Below, one piece after another: positions 43,548 through 51,148 of a DNA stretch of 64,000 nt. Location of the stretch: positions 1 through 64,000 of the forward strand of contig NZ_DASVSF010000059.1 in the NCBI RefSeq assembly GCF_036388275.1, written 5' to 3'. The stretch comes from Longimicrobium sp. Lineage in GTDB: Bacteria; Gemmatimonadota; Gemmatimonadetes; Longimicrobiales; Longimicrobiaceae. The notes beneath the pieces were generated by a model. It searched no databases, was not told the DNA's origin, and saw only the letters and a program-made list of their open reading frames with translations. Within the stretch, counting starts at the first letter, position 1. The number at the start of each line of letters is the position of its first letter. Both the position numbers and the translations under genes were made by a program.

Positions 43548-45746
43548 CTAGAGGGCGGCGGAGGAAACGCGGTCGAGCAGGTCGTCGGGCCCGAACGGCT
43601 TTTGCAGCACGTTGCCGCGCCGGAGCAGGGGAGTGAAGGCCGTCTCCTCGGGGGTGTAGCCCGAAATGTAGATCACCCCCAGGTGGGGCCGTCCCGGCCG
43701 GATGCGCTCCACCATCTCCGGTCCCGACATCCCGGGAAGCACCACGTCGGTAACCAGCACGTCCACGGGGCGATAGGGGTCGGCGAGCACGCTCAGCGCC
43801 TCGGCGGGGGTGGCGAAGTGCAGCACGTTCACCCCGCGGCGGGTCAGTACGTCCACCACGAAGTGGCGCACCGCATCCTCGTCTTCCACCACGACCACGG
43901 TCTTGTCCTTCAGGTCGTGCCGGGTGGGCAGCACCACGTCGGGGGCGCTCTCCTGGCGCTCGGCCGTGATCGGCAGGAGCACCGTGAAGACGGCTCCCGC
44001 GCCAGGCTCGCTCTCTACCCACACGTAGCCGCCGCCCTGCTTCACCATCCCGAACACCGTAGACAGCCCCAGCCCCGTGCCGAAGCCGCTGGGCTTGGTG
44101 GTGAAGAACGGCTCGAACGCCTGCGCCACCACCTCGGGCGTCATTCCCGTCCCCGTGTCGGAAACGACGATCCGGGCATAGTGCCCCGGGCGAACGTATT
44201 CCGGCATGCGGTCGGCGTGGGCCGCGGCGTCCACGAAGCCCACGTCGACGGTGATGGTGCCCCCCGGCCCGGTGGCGTCGCGGGCGTTGACCACCAGGTT
44301 CATCAGCACCTGCTCCACCTGCACCGGGTCCACGTACACCGGCACGGGGACGGGGCCCGTGCGCACTTCGAAGTGCACGTCCTCGCGCAGCAGAAGGCGA
44401 AGCATGCGCTCCGTGGCGCGCGCCACCGCCCCCACGTCCACCACGCGGGGCTCCAGCACCTGCCGGCGGGAAAAGGCCAGCAGCTGGCGGGTGACCCCGC
44501 GGGCGCGCTCGGCGGCCAGGCGGATCTCCCCCACGTCGGCGGCGAGCGGGCTGTCTTCCGGCACGTCGTACAGGATGAGCTCGGAGTAGCCCAGGATGGC
44601 GGTGAGCAGGTTGTTGAAGTCGTGCGCCACGCCGCCCGCCAGCCGGCCGACGGCCTCCATCTTCTGCGCCTGGCGAAGCTGGTCGGCCAGGCGCATGCGT
44701 TCGGTCACGTCGCGGCTGGCGGCCAGCACGTGCGGCATCCCCCGGTAGTGCACCAGCGAGCCCGACGCCTCCAGCCACCGCCAGCCGCCGTCCGGGTCGG
44801 CGTGGCGATAGGTGGTCAGCGTCCGTTCCCCCTGCAGCGAGCGGCGCACCGCCTCCTGCACGGCGGGAAGGTCGTCGGGGTGCACGCCCGCGAACGGTTC
44901 GGCGGGTACCACGCCCAGGACCCGCAGGGCCGACGGGCTGATGTAGGCGCGGCGGCCCTCCACGTCGTGAAGGGTGATCAGGTCGCTGGTGTTCTCCGCC
45001 AGGACGCGGTACAGCTCTTCACTGTCGCGCAGCGCCGCGCTGGCCTCGGCCAGCTGCTGCGTCCTCGTCTGCACGCGCCGCTCGAGCTCGGTGTTCAGCC
45101 GCTGGATCTCGGCCTTGGCGGCGACGAGCTCCATGGTTTCCATCATTTCCCACTCGCCGAACCGCCGGGCGATGGTGAAGTCGTGGGTGGCCGCGAGGTC
45201 GAAGATCTCGCTTCCCGTGCTTCCGCCCAGCGGATAGGTGCAGAGCAGGAGCAGCCGCTTCCCCGCGAGCTCCTCGTCGATCAGCGCTTCGAACGCGGTG
45301 AACGCCTCGCGCGTGCTGCGGGTGAGCCAGGCCTCGTCGGCGTGCACCCGCAGCCCCGCGTGGCCCCGCGCCAGCGCGCGCTCGAGCCGGGCCAGCAGCC
45401 CGGCGATCACGCGGTCCGCGTCGAAGCCGCCGTCCTGCAGGAATACGTCGTAGCAGGAGACGATCTGCAGGGCACCGGTGTTCATGTGCAGGTCCACCCC
45501 GGGAAGCGCCTGCTTCAGCGCCTCCCTGGCCGTCTCGACGTCCTCGGCCGTCACCCACACGCATTGCTCGTCATCCTCCAGCCCCGCGCGAAAGTACGGA
45601 ACGACGGTGTCGAGCAGGTCGGCGCGCGTTTCGTAGAAGCTGCAGAAGTGCGTGCCCCACGGCATGTCGCCGACCGCGTGGATGCCGGACCTCCTGGGCA
45701 CCTCGTCCGCCGCGGATTCCGCGACCTGCTCCGTCGGTGTCGTCAT
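43548..45746 (-). CDS. Hybrid histidine kinase, MEDS-PAS-HisKA-HATPase-REC
   Basis: The protein has 732 residues. Residues 15-190 are a MEDS domain (WGTHFCSFYETRADLLDTVV, VHADEAWLTRS), named for the methanogen/methylotroph DcmR sensor and thought to bind hydrocarbon derivatives. A coiled coil and a PAS domain (about 235-355) follow, then HisKA of the AHDFNN type (His375), HATPase (DTGTGMTP, FGTGLGLSTV) and a C-terminal receiver (phospho-acceptor in VLVTDVVLPGMSGP). ATG 45746 has a GGGGGGGA ribosome-binding site. There is no membrane helix. Kinases of this subtype with C-terminal receivers need a histidine phosphotransferase for further relay; none is nearby. Confidence 0.9.
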   Translation of the reverse strand: MTTPTEQVAESAADEVPRRSGIHAVGDMPWGTHFCSFYETRADLLDTVVPYFRAGLEDDEQCVWVTAEDVETAREALKQALPGVDLHMNTGALQIVSCYDVFLQDGGFDADRVIAGLLARLERALARGHAGLRVHADEAWLTRSTREAFTAFEALIDEELAGKRLLLLCTYPLGGSTGSEIFDLAATHDFTIARRFGEWEMMETMELVAAKAEIQRLNTELERRVQTRTQQLAEASAALRDSEELYRVLAENTSDLITLHDVEGRRAYISPSALRVLGVVPAEPFAGVHPDDLPAVQEAVRRSLQGERTLTTYRHADPDGGWRWLEASGSLVHYRGMPHVLAASRDVTERMRLADQLRQAQKMEAVGRLAGGVAHDFNNLLTAILGYSELILYDVPEDSPLAADVGEIRLAAERARGVTRQLLAFSRRQVLEPRVVDVGAVARATERMLRLLLREDVHFEVRTGPVPVPVYVDPVQVEQVLMNLVVNARDATGPGGTITVDVGFVDAAAHADRMPEYVRPGHYARIVVSDTGTGMTPEVVAQAFEPFFTTKPSGFGTGLGLSTVFGMVKQGGGYVWVESEPGAGAVFTVLLPITAERQESAPDVVLPTRHDLKDKTVVVVEDEDAVRHFVVDVLTRRGVNVLHFATPAEALSVLADPYRPVDVLVTDVVLPGMSGPEMVERIRPGRPHLGVIYISGYTPEETAFTPLLRRGNVLQKPFGPDDLLDRVSSAAL

Positions 45747-45994
45747 CGAGTCCCCCCCTCGCCTGGGCTGTCGTGGGCCTGCCGGGATCGGCTGCATGTT
45801 GTAGACCGGTTGGGAGCCGTTCGCGAAGACCGTCGCGTGCCGGGTTCGCGGGGACTCTCGCCCCGCCATTCTTCACGCGTTCGCCGGCACGGGCTCTCCG
45901 CGGCGGCACCGCGCGGCTCCCTGGCCGGGGGCCAGGCGCCGGGACCATCTTTTGTCGAGGGCTTCGTTTCATCCTCGCCACTTCCCCGACGCCC

Positions 45995-46819
45995 ATGACC
46001 CCGCTCGCGCGAACCCTCGTCCTCGCCTTGGCCGCGCTGCTGGCCGGCTGCGCCACGGCTCCGCCCGCTCCCCCGGCGGAGCGCGAGGTGACGGTGATGG
46101 TCTACAACATCCGCGCGGGCAAGGACCTCGCGGGGGGCGAGAACCTGCCGCGCGTCGCGGAGCTGGTGCGCGGCACGGGGGCGGACCTGGTGCTGCTCCA
46201 GGAGGTGGACCGCAACACGCAGCGCTCCGGCCCCGCGGACCAGCCCGCCGTGCTGGCGCGGCTCACCGGCTACTCCGTGGCGTTCGGGCGCACGATCGGC
46301 TTCCAGGGCGGCGACTTCGGGGTGGCCCTGCTTTCCCGCTGGCCCATCCGGCGAGACACGCTGATCCCCCTGCTGGTCACGGCGCCGCCGGGGCGAACGA
46401 CGGGAAACCGGGAGCAGCGTGGGGTCCTGGTGGCGGTGGTGGACGCGCCGGGCGGGCCGATCGCGGTGCTCGATACCCACCTGGACCACACGGGCGACGA
46501 CGCCTGGCGGCTGCAGGAGATTGCCACCGTGCTGCAGGTCGCGCGGACGGCCGTGGAGCCCGGGATGCCGGTGCTGATCGGCGGAGACCTCAACGCGCGC
46601 CCGGAGAACGCCGTGCACGAGCAGCTGCGCGGCGCCGGCTTCCGCGATGCGTGGGAGGGATGCGGGGCAGGGGACGCGATGACCTTTCCCGCCAGCGCGC
46701 CGGACCGCAGGATCGACTACCTCTACGTCACCGGCGCCACCCGCTGCGAGAGCGCACGGGTGCTGCCCAGCGACGCCTCCGATCACCGTCCCCTCGTCTT
46801 CCGGCTGCGGCTGCGCTGA
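45995..46819 (+). CDS. Endonuclease/exonuclease/phosphatase family lipoprotein
   Basis: The 274-residue protein has a classic lipoprotein signal (LALAALLAGCAT, Cys19). The EEP domain has VMVYNIRAG, the metal-binding glutamate in LLQEVDRNTQ, DTHLDH, GGDLNARPEN, and the final SDHRPLVF. All catalytic motifs are present. Related proteins cleave nucleic acids, sugar phosphates or phospholipid headgroups; surface anchoring favours an extracellular substrate. It is divergent from the MEDS kinase and precedes the ECF sigma operon by 65 bases, but that operon has its own promoter. Confidence 0.9.
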   Translation: MTPLARTLVLALAALLAGCATAPPAPPAEREVTVMVYNIRAGKDLAGGENLPRVAELVRGTGADLVLLQEVDRNTQRSGPADQPAVLARLTGYSVAFGRTIGFQGGDFGVALLSRWPIRRDTLIPLLVTAPPGRTTGNREQRGVLVAVVDAPGGPIAVLDTHLDHTGDDAWRLQEIATVLQVARTAVEPGMPVLIGGDLNARPENAVHEQLRGAGFRDAWEGCGAGDAMTFPASAPDRRIDYLYVTGATRCESARVLPSDASDHRPLVFRLRLR

Positions 46820-46846
46820 TCCGCTCCTGGAAAGCGACTGCCCTGG

Positions 46847-46875
46847 CTCAACAGTTTCACCGCCGCCTGCGTCTG
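46847..46875 (+). promoter_or_regulatory. ECF-type promoter of the sigma factor operon
   Basis: CTCAACA (46847-46853, -35 with AAC core) and CGTCTG (46870-46875, -10) are spaced 17 bases between AAC and CGTC. The same elements with identical spacing occur at 48211-48239, and both are followed by AAAGGAGA. The spacing and AAC/CGTC cores fit ECF promoters. Autoregulation by the adjacent sigma factor is inferred. Confidence 0.7.
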
Positions 46876-46884
46876 TAAAGGAGA

Positions 46885-47436
46885 ATGACGGGCGAGACTG
46901 ATGGCCAACTGGTGGCGAGGGTGCGGCGCGGAGAGCGCGCGGCCACGGAGGCGCTGGCCCAGCGGTGGCTGCGCGCCTGCCGCGCCGTGGCCCTGGCCGT
47001 CACCCGCGACGAGCCGGACGCCGACGACGTGTGCCAGGACGCGTTCGTAAGCGCCATCCAGCGCATCGACGACTGCCGCAACCCGGAGCGCTTTGGCGCC
47101 TGGCTGCTCCAGATCGCCCGCAACCGGGCGCAGGACCACCTGCGGGCGCGCGCGCGGCCGGTGCTGTCGCTGGAGGGGATGGAGATCGAATCGAAAGAGG
47201 CGTCGCCGCAGCGGCAGGCGGAGCGCGGCGACGAGCGGAACCGGCTGCTGGCCGCGCTCGGCGAGCTGCCGCAGGGACGGCGCGAGGTGCTGCTGCTGCA
47301 CGACCTGGAAGGATGGACGCACAGCGAAATCGCGGAGCGGATGGGGCTGCCGCCCGGAACGGTGCGCTCGCACCTGCACCACGCACGGAGAGCCATGCGG
47401 AGCCTGCTGCCGGAACTGGAGAAAGGCGAGGAATGA
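46885..47436 (+). CDS. ECF RNA polymerase sigma factor (RpoE-like)
   Basis: The 183-residue protein has region 2 (LAQRWLRACRAVALAVTRDE, DADDVCQDAFVSAIQRIDD, FGAWLLQIARNRAQDHLR) and region 4 (LLAALGELPQGRREVLLLHD, GWTHSEIAERMGLPPGTVRS, HLHHARRAMRSLL). The length is normal for ECF factors. The ribosome-binding site AAAGGAGA sits close to the ATG. The stop overlaps the next gene's ATG (ATGA), so sigma and anti-sigma are translationally coupled. A matching promoter lies just upstream, so it probably drives its own operon and the gene at 48309. Confidence 0.93.
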   Translation: MTGETDGQLVARVRRGERAATEALAQRWLRACRAVALAVTRDEPDADDVCQDAFVSAIQRIDDCRNPERFGAWLLQIARNRAQDHLRARARPVLSLEGMEIESKEASPQRQAERGDERNRLLAALGELPQGRREVLLLHDLEGWTHSEIAERMGLPPGTVRSHLHHARRAMRSLLPELEKGEE

Positions 47437-47780
47437 TGGACGAAGAGCGTTTGGACCTTGCCGCGCTGGACCCCGCCCGCGACCCCGGCCGCTGGCAGGC
47501 GGTGATGCAGGCGACGATGGCGGGGGTGGACGGCGTGCTGCTGCACCGCGCGCGGCCCGACCCGCTGGCCCTGATCGCGGGGTGGCGGCGGCCCCTGCTG
47601 GCCATCGCCGCCGCGGCCGTGCTGCTGCTGGTGCCCGTGGAGGTGGTGCTGGAGCGCCGCGAAACGCGCCGGGAAACCCTGCGCGGGCTGGTAGACGTTT
47701 CCACCGCGTACGCGCAGGAAGGCCGCGCGCCCACCGGCGCGGAGCTGCTGCAGGCCATCCGCGCGGGAGGCCAGCCGTGA
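47433..47780 (+). CDS. Predicted membrane anti-sigma factor
   Basis: The 115-residue protein has a short cytoplasmic N-terminal segment (LDLAALDPARDPGRWQAVMQ), one transmembrane helix (about 52-70, LLAIAAAAVLLLVPVEVVL) and a periplasmic tail. It lacks a ZAS zinc motif. Position, size, topology and overlap with the sigma gene (four bases) support an anti-sigma role; no sequence family is recognised. Its stop overlaps the start of the next gene by one base (TGATG). Confidence 0.65.
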   Translation: MMDEERLDLAALDPARDPGRWQAVMQATMAGVDGVLLHRARPDPLALIAGWRRPLLAIAAAAVLLLVPVEVVLERRETRRETLRGLVDVSTAYAQEGRAPTGAELLQAIRAGGQP

Positions 47781-48154
47781 TGAGCCGGGCGCGCGCCGTC
47801 GGCATGCTGCTCCTGGCGACGACCTTCACGGTGGGCGCGCTGGGCGGGATGGCCGTGGAAGAGGCGATGGGGCTGGACTGGTTCGACTTTCTGGACGAGG
47901 ACGCCACCCCTTCCGAAGACCGCCTTTTCGCCGGGATCGAGCTGACGGCGGAGCAGCGGGCCCGGATCGACGCGATCCGGGAGCGGCGCGAGGACCGCCT
48001 GGAGGCGTATTGGGACAGCCGGCTCCCCGAAATCCAGCGTGTCGTGGACCATTCGTACGACGAGATGCGCGCGGTGCTGGCGCCGGATGCGCGCGCTGAA
48101 TTCGACCGCCGCGTGCGCGAGCTGCGGGCGCGCGCGCCTTCCGATCGGGATTGA
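47780..48154 (+). CDS. CpxP/Spy-like periplasmic protein (heavy-metal resistance-like)
   Basis: The 124-residue protein has an N-terminal hydrophobic signal or anchor (AVGMLLLATTFTVGALGG) and a helical domain with LTAEQRARIDAIRERREDRL, followed by YDEMRAVLAPDARAEFDRR. This LT-x-EQ pattern and helical hairpin are typical of the CpxP, Spy and CnrX families, which sense envelope stress or metals. As the third gene of the ECF operon, it may act as the periplasmic sensor that controls the anti-sigma factor, as CnrX does. The motif match is good, and the role is inferred from position. Confidence 0.7.
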   Translation: MSRARAVGMLLLATTFTVGALGGMAVEEAMGLDWFDFLDEDATPSEDRLFAGIELTAEQRARIDAIRERREDRLEAYWDSRLPEIQRVVDHSYDEMRAVLAPDARAEFDRRVRELRARAPSDRD

Positions 48155-48210
48155 GGTGGCGCGTCCCGGCCGCGTCGTGGCGCCGTTGGGCCACCGCGGC
48201 GGCACCCCGT

Positions 48211-48239
48211 CTCAACACTTTGGCCGGCTGCTCCGTCTG
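48211..48239 (+). promoter_or_regulatory. Second ECF-type promoter, matching the sigma operon promoter
   Basis: CTCAACA (48211-48217) and CGTCTG (48234-48239) repeat the elements and spacing of the promoter at 46847-46875. The following AAAGGAGA is also shared. It lies 70 bases before the start of the beta-propeller gene at 48309, which makes this gene a likely sigma target. Confidence 0.7.
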
Positions 48240-48308
48240 GAAAGGAGAACGCGGAGCACGGCGGCACCGTGCGCCCCGCGGTTCCGGCCATAGCAAGGGA
48301 GTGGGTCC

Positions 48309-49292
48309 ATGGAAGGCGAGCGGGGACTGTTCAAGTTCGGGGGGGTGCTGATCATCGTCTTCCTGGTGATCGCCGCGGGGGCGTACGCGACGACAGGCGC
48401 GGGCCGACCCGCGGTGGGGGTGGCGGCCGCGCTGGGCGAGCCGCCGGCGGGCGGGGCCCCGCCCCCGGAGGAGGGGGCCGCACGGCCACCGGCGCATGCG
48501 GTCTGTACCGTGGACGGCTCGCCGCGGCCGCTGGGCGACGAAATCCACGAGAGCAGCGGCGTGGCCGTGAGCCGGACGCACGCGGGCCTCTTCTGGACGC
48601 ACAACGATTCCGGGGATCCCCTGCTGTACGCGGTAGATGCGCAGGGGCGCACCGCCGGCCGCGTCCGCGTCTCGGGGGCGTCGGTGCAAGACTGGGAAGA
48701 CATCGCGCTGGCGCCGTGCCCCGCGGGCGGCGACTGCCTGTACGTGGCGGACATCGGCGACAACGACGCGAAGCGCGGGTCCGTCACCGTGTACCGCGTC
48801 GCGGAGCCCGCTCCCGGCGCATCCGAAACCGCTCCCGCCGCCCCCCTCCGGCTGCGCTACCCCGACGGTGCCCACGACGCGGAAGCCATGTTCGTGCTGA
48901 ACGGGGCGATCCACGTGGTCACCAAGGGGGAGAGCGGGCCGATCGCCCTGTACCGCGCGCCCGCCGGCGCGGGGGCCGAGGCCACGCTGGAACTCCTCCG
49001 CACGCTCTCGCCGGACAGGGTGGGAAAGCCGGAGCGCATCACCGGCGCCGACGCGAGCGCCGATGGGCGCTGGGTGGTGCTGCGCACCCTGGGTGAGGCG
49101 ATGATCTTTCCCGCGGCGGCGCTGGCCGGGAGCGGCGCGGCGTCTCCCCTGCGCGTGGACTTGGGGGAGCTGGATGAAAAGCAGGGAGAAGGGATCGGCT
49201 TCACCCCGGACGGATCGCTGGTCCTGACGAGCGAAGGGGGCAGGAAGAAGGACCCCGCCACCGTTGCGCGGCTTTCCTGCACCCTTCCCTGA
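48309..49292 (+). CDS. Membrane-anchored beta-propeller-like protein, probable ECF target
   Basis: The 327-residue protein has an N-terminal transmembrane helix (about 9-28, FGGVLIIVFLVIAAGAYA), a Pro/Gly-rich linker, and from residue 65 a beta-rich domain. Motifs such as SSGVAVSRTHAGLFWTHND, DWEDIALAPCP, CLYVADIGDNDAKRG and EGIGFTPDGSLVLTSEGG resemble SdiA-regulated and esterase-like-phytase propellers. It is likely extracytoplasmic. A promoter matching that of the ECF operon lies upstream, so it may be part of the envelope stress response. No catalytic activity can be assigned. Confidence 0.7.
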   Translation: MEGERGLFKFGGVLIIVFLVIAAGAYATTGAGRPAVGVAAALGEPPAGGAPPPEEGAARPPAHAVCTVDGSPRPLGDEIHESSGVAVSRTHAGLFWTHNDSGDPLLYAVDAQGRTAGRVRVSGASVQDWEDIALAPCPAGGDCLYVADIGDNDAKRGSVTVYRVAEPAPGASETAPAAPLRLRYPDGAHDAEAMFVLNGAIHVVTKGESGPIALYRAPAGAGAEATLELLRTLSPDRVGKPERITGADASADGRWVVLRTLGEAMIFPAAALAGSGAASPLRVDLGELDEKQGEGIGFTPDGSLVLTSEGGRKKDPATVARLSCTLP

Positions 49293-49514
49293 GAGGGCGC
49301 GGGTCGGCCCCGCTGTCGGCAGGTGAGCTCCGCCGTTGTCGTGCTGGCCGCGTACGCGTACCGTGTCGCGCGAATCCTGCGTGGTCGCCGCGCGGCGCGT
49401 CACACGGGGTAGCTGGCTCCGGCACCCGGCCGGCCGCTTCCCTCCTTGCCGCCGTGCCGGGCGGCCGGCGAGCCGGACCCTCTACCGAACCCACAATGAG
49501 CCGAGGCAAATCGA

Positions 49515-50243
49515 ATGGAATGGCTGCTGTCCAGTGAAGCACTCGTCGCCCTCGCCACGCTGGCGCTGCTCGAAATCGTCCTCGGGATCGACAACCTGGT
49601 CTTCCTCACGATCCTCGCCGGCAAGCTGCCCCCCGAACAGCAGCCGCGCGCACGGAAGATCGGGTTGGGCCTCGCCCTGGGGATGCGAGTGGGCCTGCTG
49701 CTCGTCATCAGCTGGATCATCGGCCTGACGCGCCCCCTGTTCAGCGTGCTTGGGCAGGAGATCTCGGGCCGCGACCTCATCCTGCTGCTGGGAGGGTTGT
49801 TCCTGCTCGCGAAGGCGACCACCGAGATCCACCACAAGCTGGAGGGGGCGAGCGCCGGGACACCCACGTCGGTGAAGGCGACGTTCGGCGCGGTGATCGC
49901 GCAGATCGTGGCGATGGACCTCATCTTCTCGCTGGACAGCGTGATCACCGCCGTGGGCATGGCGGAGGACATCCGGGTGATGGTCATCGCGGTGGTGATC
50001 GCGATGGCGGTGATGCTGGCGTTCGCGGAGCCGCTGGGGCGCTTCGTGCAGGCACATCCGACCGTGCAGATGCTCGCCCTGTCGTTCCTGCTGCTGATCG
50101 GCATGACGCTGGTCGCCGAAGCGTTCGAGGTCCACGTCTCCAAGGGGTACATCTACTTCGCGATGGGCTTCTCGGTCTTCGTCGAGGTGCTGAACCTGAA
50201 GTTCTCCAAGAAGGGGAAGCCGGTCGACCTGATCGATGGATGA
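49515..50243 (+). CDS. TerC family integral membrane protein
   Basis: The 242-residue protein has seven hydrophobic helices and the TerC acidic motifs: ALLEIVLGIDNLVFL in helix 1 and QIVAMDLIFSLDSVITAVGM in the second half. These aspartates are thought to bind metal. TerC/Alx proteins export manganese or supply metal to secreted proteins, and some give tellurite resistance. The length is normal for the short family form. It is followed by a sulfite-oxidase-like pseudogene on the other strand. No riboswitch (yybP-ykoY type) is evident in the 222-base gap before it. Confidence 0.92.
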   Translation: MEWLLSSEALVALATLALLEIVLGIDNLVFLTILAGKLPPEQQPRARKIGLGLALGMRVGLLLVISWIIGLTRPLFSVLGQEISGRDLILLLGGLFLLAKATTEIHHKLEGASAGTPTSVKATFGAVIAQIVAMDLIFSLDSVITAVGMAEDIRVMVIAVVIAMAVMLAFAEPLGRFVQAHPTVQMLALSFLLLIGMTLVAEAFEVHVSKGYIYFAMGFSVFVEVLNLKFSKKGKPVDLIDG

Positions 50244-50285
50244 TGTGCGCCAACGATCGTCCGTTACGCCGGGGCGCGGCAGAGC

Positions 50286-50905
50286 TCACCCGCTGGAGCT
50301 GAACACTTCCATGCGGTCGTAGCCGGAGGTGCCGCCAGGAAAGCGGCCCCGGCACCCGGCGGTCTGCATCGCGCTGGTACCGTCGGTGGCGCGGACGAGC
50401 AGGGTGCGCCGCCCTGCGGACGGGTGGAGCCAGGTGTAGCGCCAGAGGGACCACACGTGCGGCCGCTCTCCCGTCACCAGCTCGCAGGGCTCCCAGTGTG
50501 CGCGGCCGTCGAGAGAAACCTCCACTCCGCGAACGCCGCGTGCCCCGCGAAGGCCATCCCGGTCAGCTCGGCGGGGCGGTCCGCGGCCAGCCGCTCCCGC
50601 CGGTCGAACCGCGACATCGTCTTGACCGGGTTGCCGCCCTTCCACAGGCGGCGCTCCCAGTACGACGTGGTGCGTTAGTCCTCCAGCAGCGTGATGCGCT
50701 TGAGCCAGCGCGGCTGCTTCTTGCCGTACAGGTCCGGCAGGATCACCCGTACCGGGTAGCCGTGCCCCGCCGGCAGCACCTCCCCGTTCATCTCCACGGC
50801 CAGGAACGCGTAGTCGTCGGTCGCGCGCTGCAGCGACACGCTGGAGTAGAACCCGTCCATCCCCGCGAACGGAGCTGTGGAGGCTTCGTTCAAGCTCTCG
50901 CTCAT
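50286..50905 (-). pseudogene. Sulfite oxidase-like molybdopterin enzyme, decayed
   Basis: From about 50870 the minus strand reads GFYSSVSLQRATDDYAFLAV and GHGYPVRVILPDLYGKKQPR, the end of the molybdopterin domain of sulfite-oxidase-type enzymes. After WLKRITLLED an in-frame TAA interrupts, and reading continues as SYWERRLWKGGNPVKTMSRF. A frameshift near 50545 (one G missing) then restores GARGVRGVEVSLDGRAHWEP and the C-terminal dimerisation domain to TGA 50286-50288. The cofactor-binding N-terminal two-thirds is absent. A 5' ATG at 50905 exists, but residues before 50870 show no similarity. Loss is by truncation plus two inactivating changes. Confidence 0.78.
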
Positions 50906-51148
50906 CCCTTGATTGCCCCGAAAGAATCTGGTATCCTCCACTACCCCCGCATTCCTGCCGCTCCTCGCCCCGTCTTCAGCGGCGCCGCAGGCTGGTTTCT
51001 TCGGTTGTCGGCAAAAGAAAAGGTTGTTTATGCACGCACGGCGCTTCATCTCGCCCCCGGCCGCACCTGCAGAACATTCGCGACGGATTCAACGGCTCGG
51101 AACGCGCGCCGTCGGAGCCGCCGCGGGCATTCTCTCCGGGCCACGCCG

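Noticed and set aside
49293..49514. Manganese riboswitch upstream of terC
   Set aside because: The gap was read for a yybP-ykoY-like structure, but no matching stem and loop pattern was recognised.
50498..51148. N-terminal extension of the five-PAS kinase
   Set aside because: The frame is open, but it is antisense to the sulfite-oxidase-like pseudogene and has no protein-like pattern; ATG 51149 is better.
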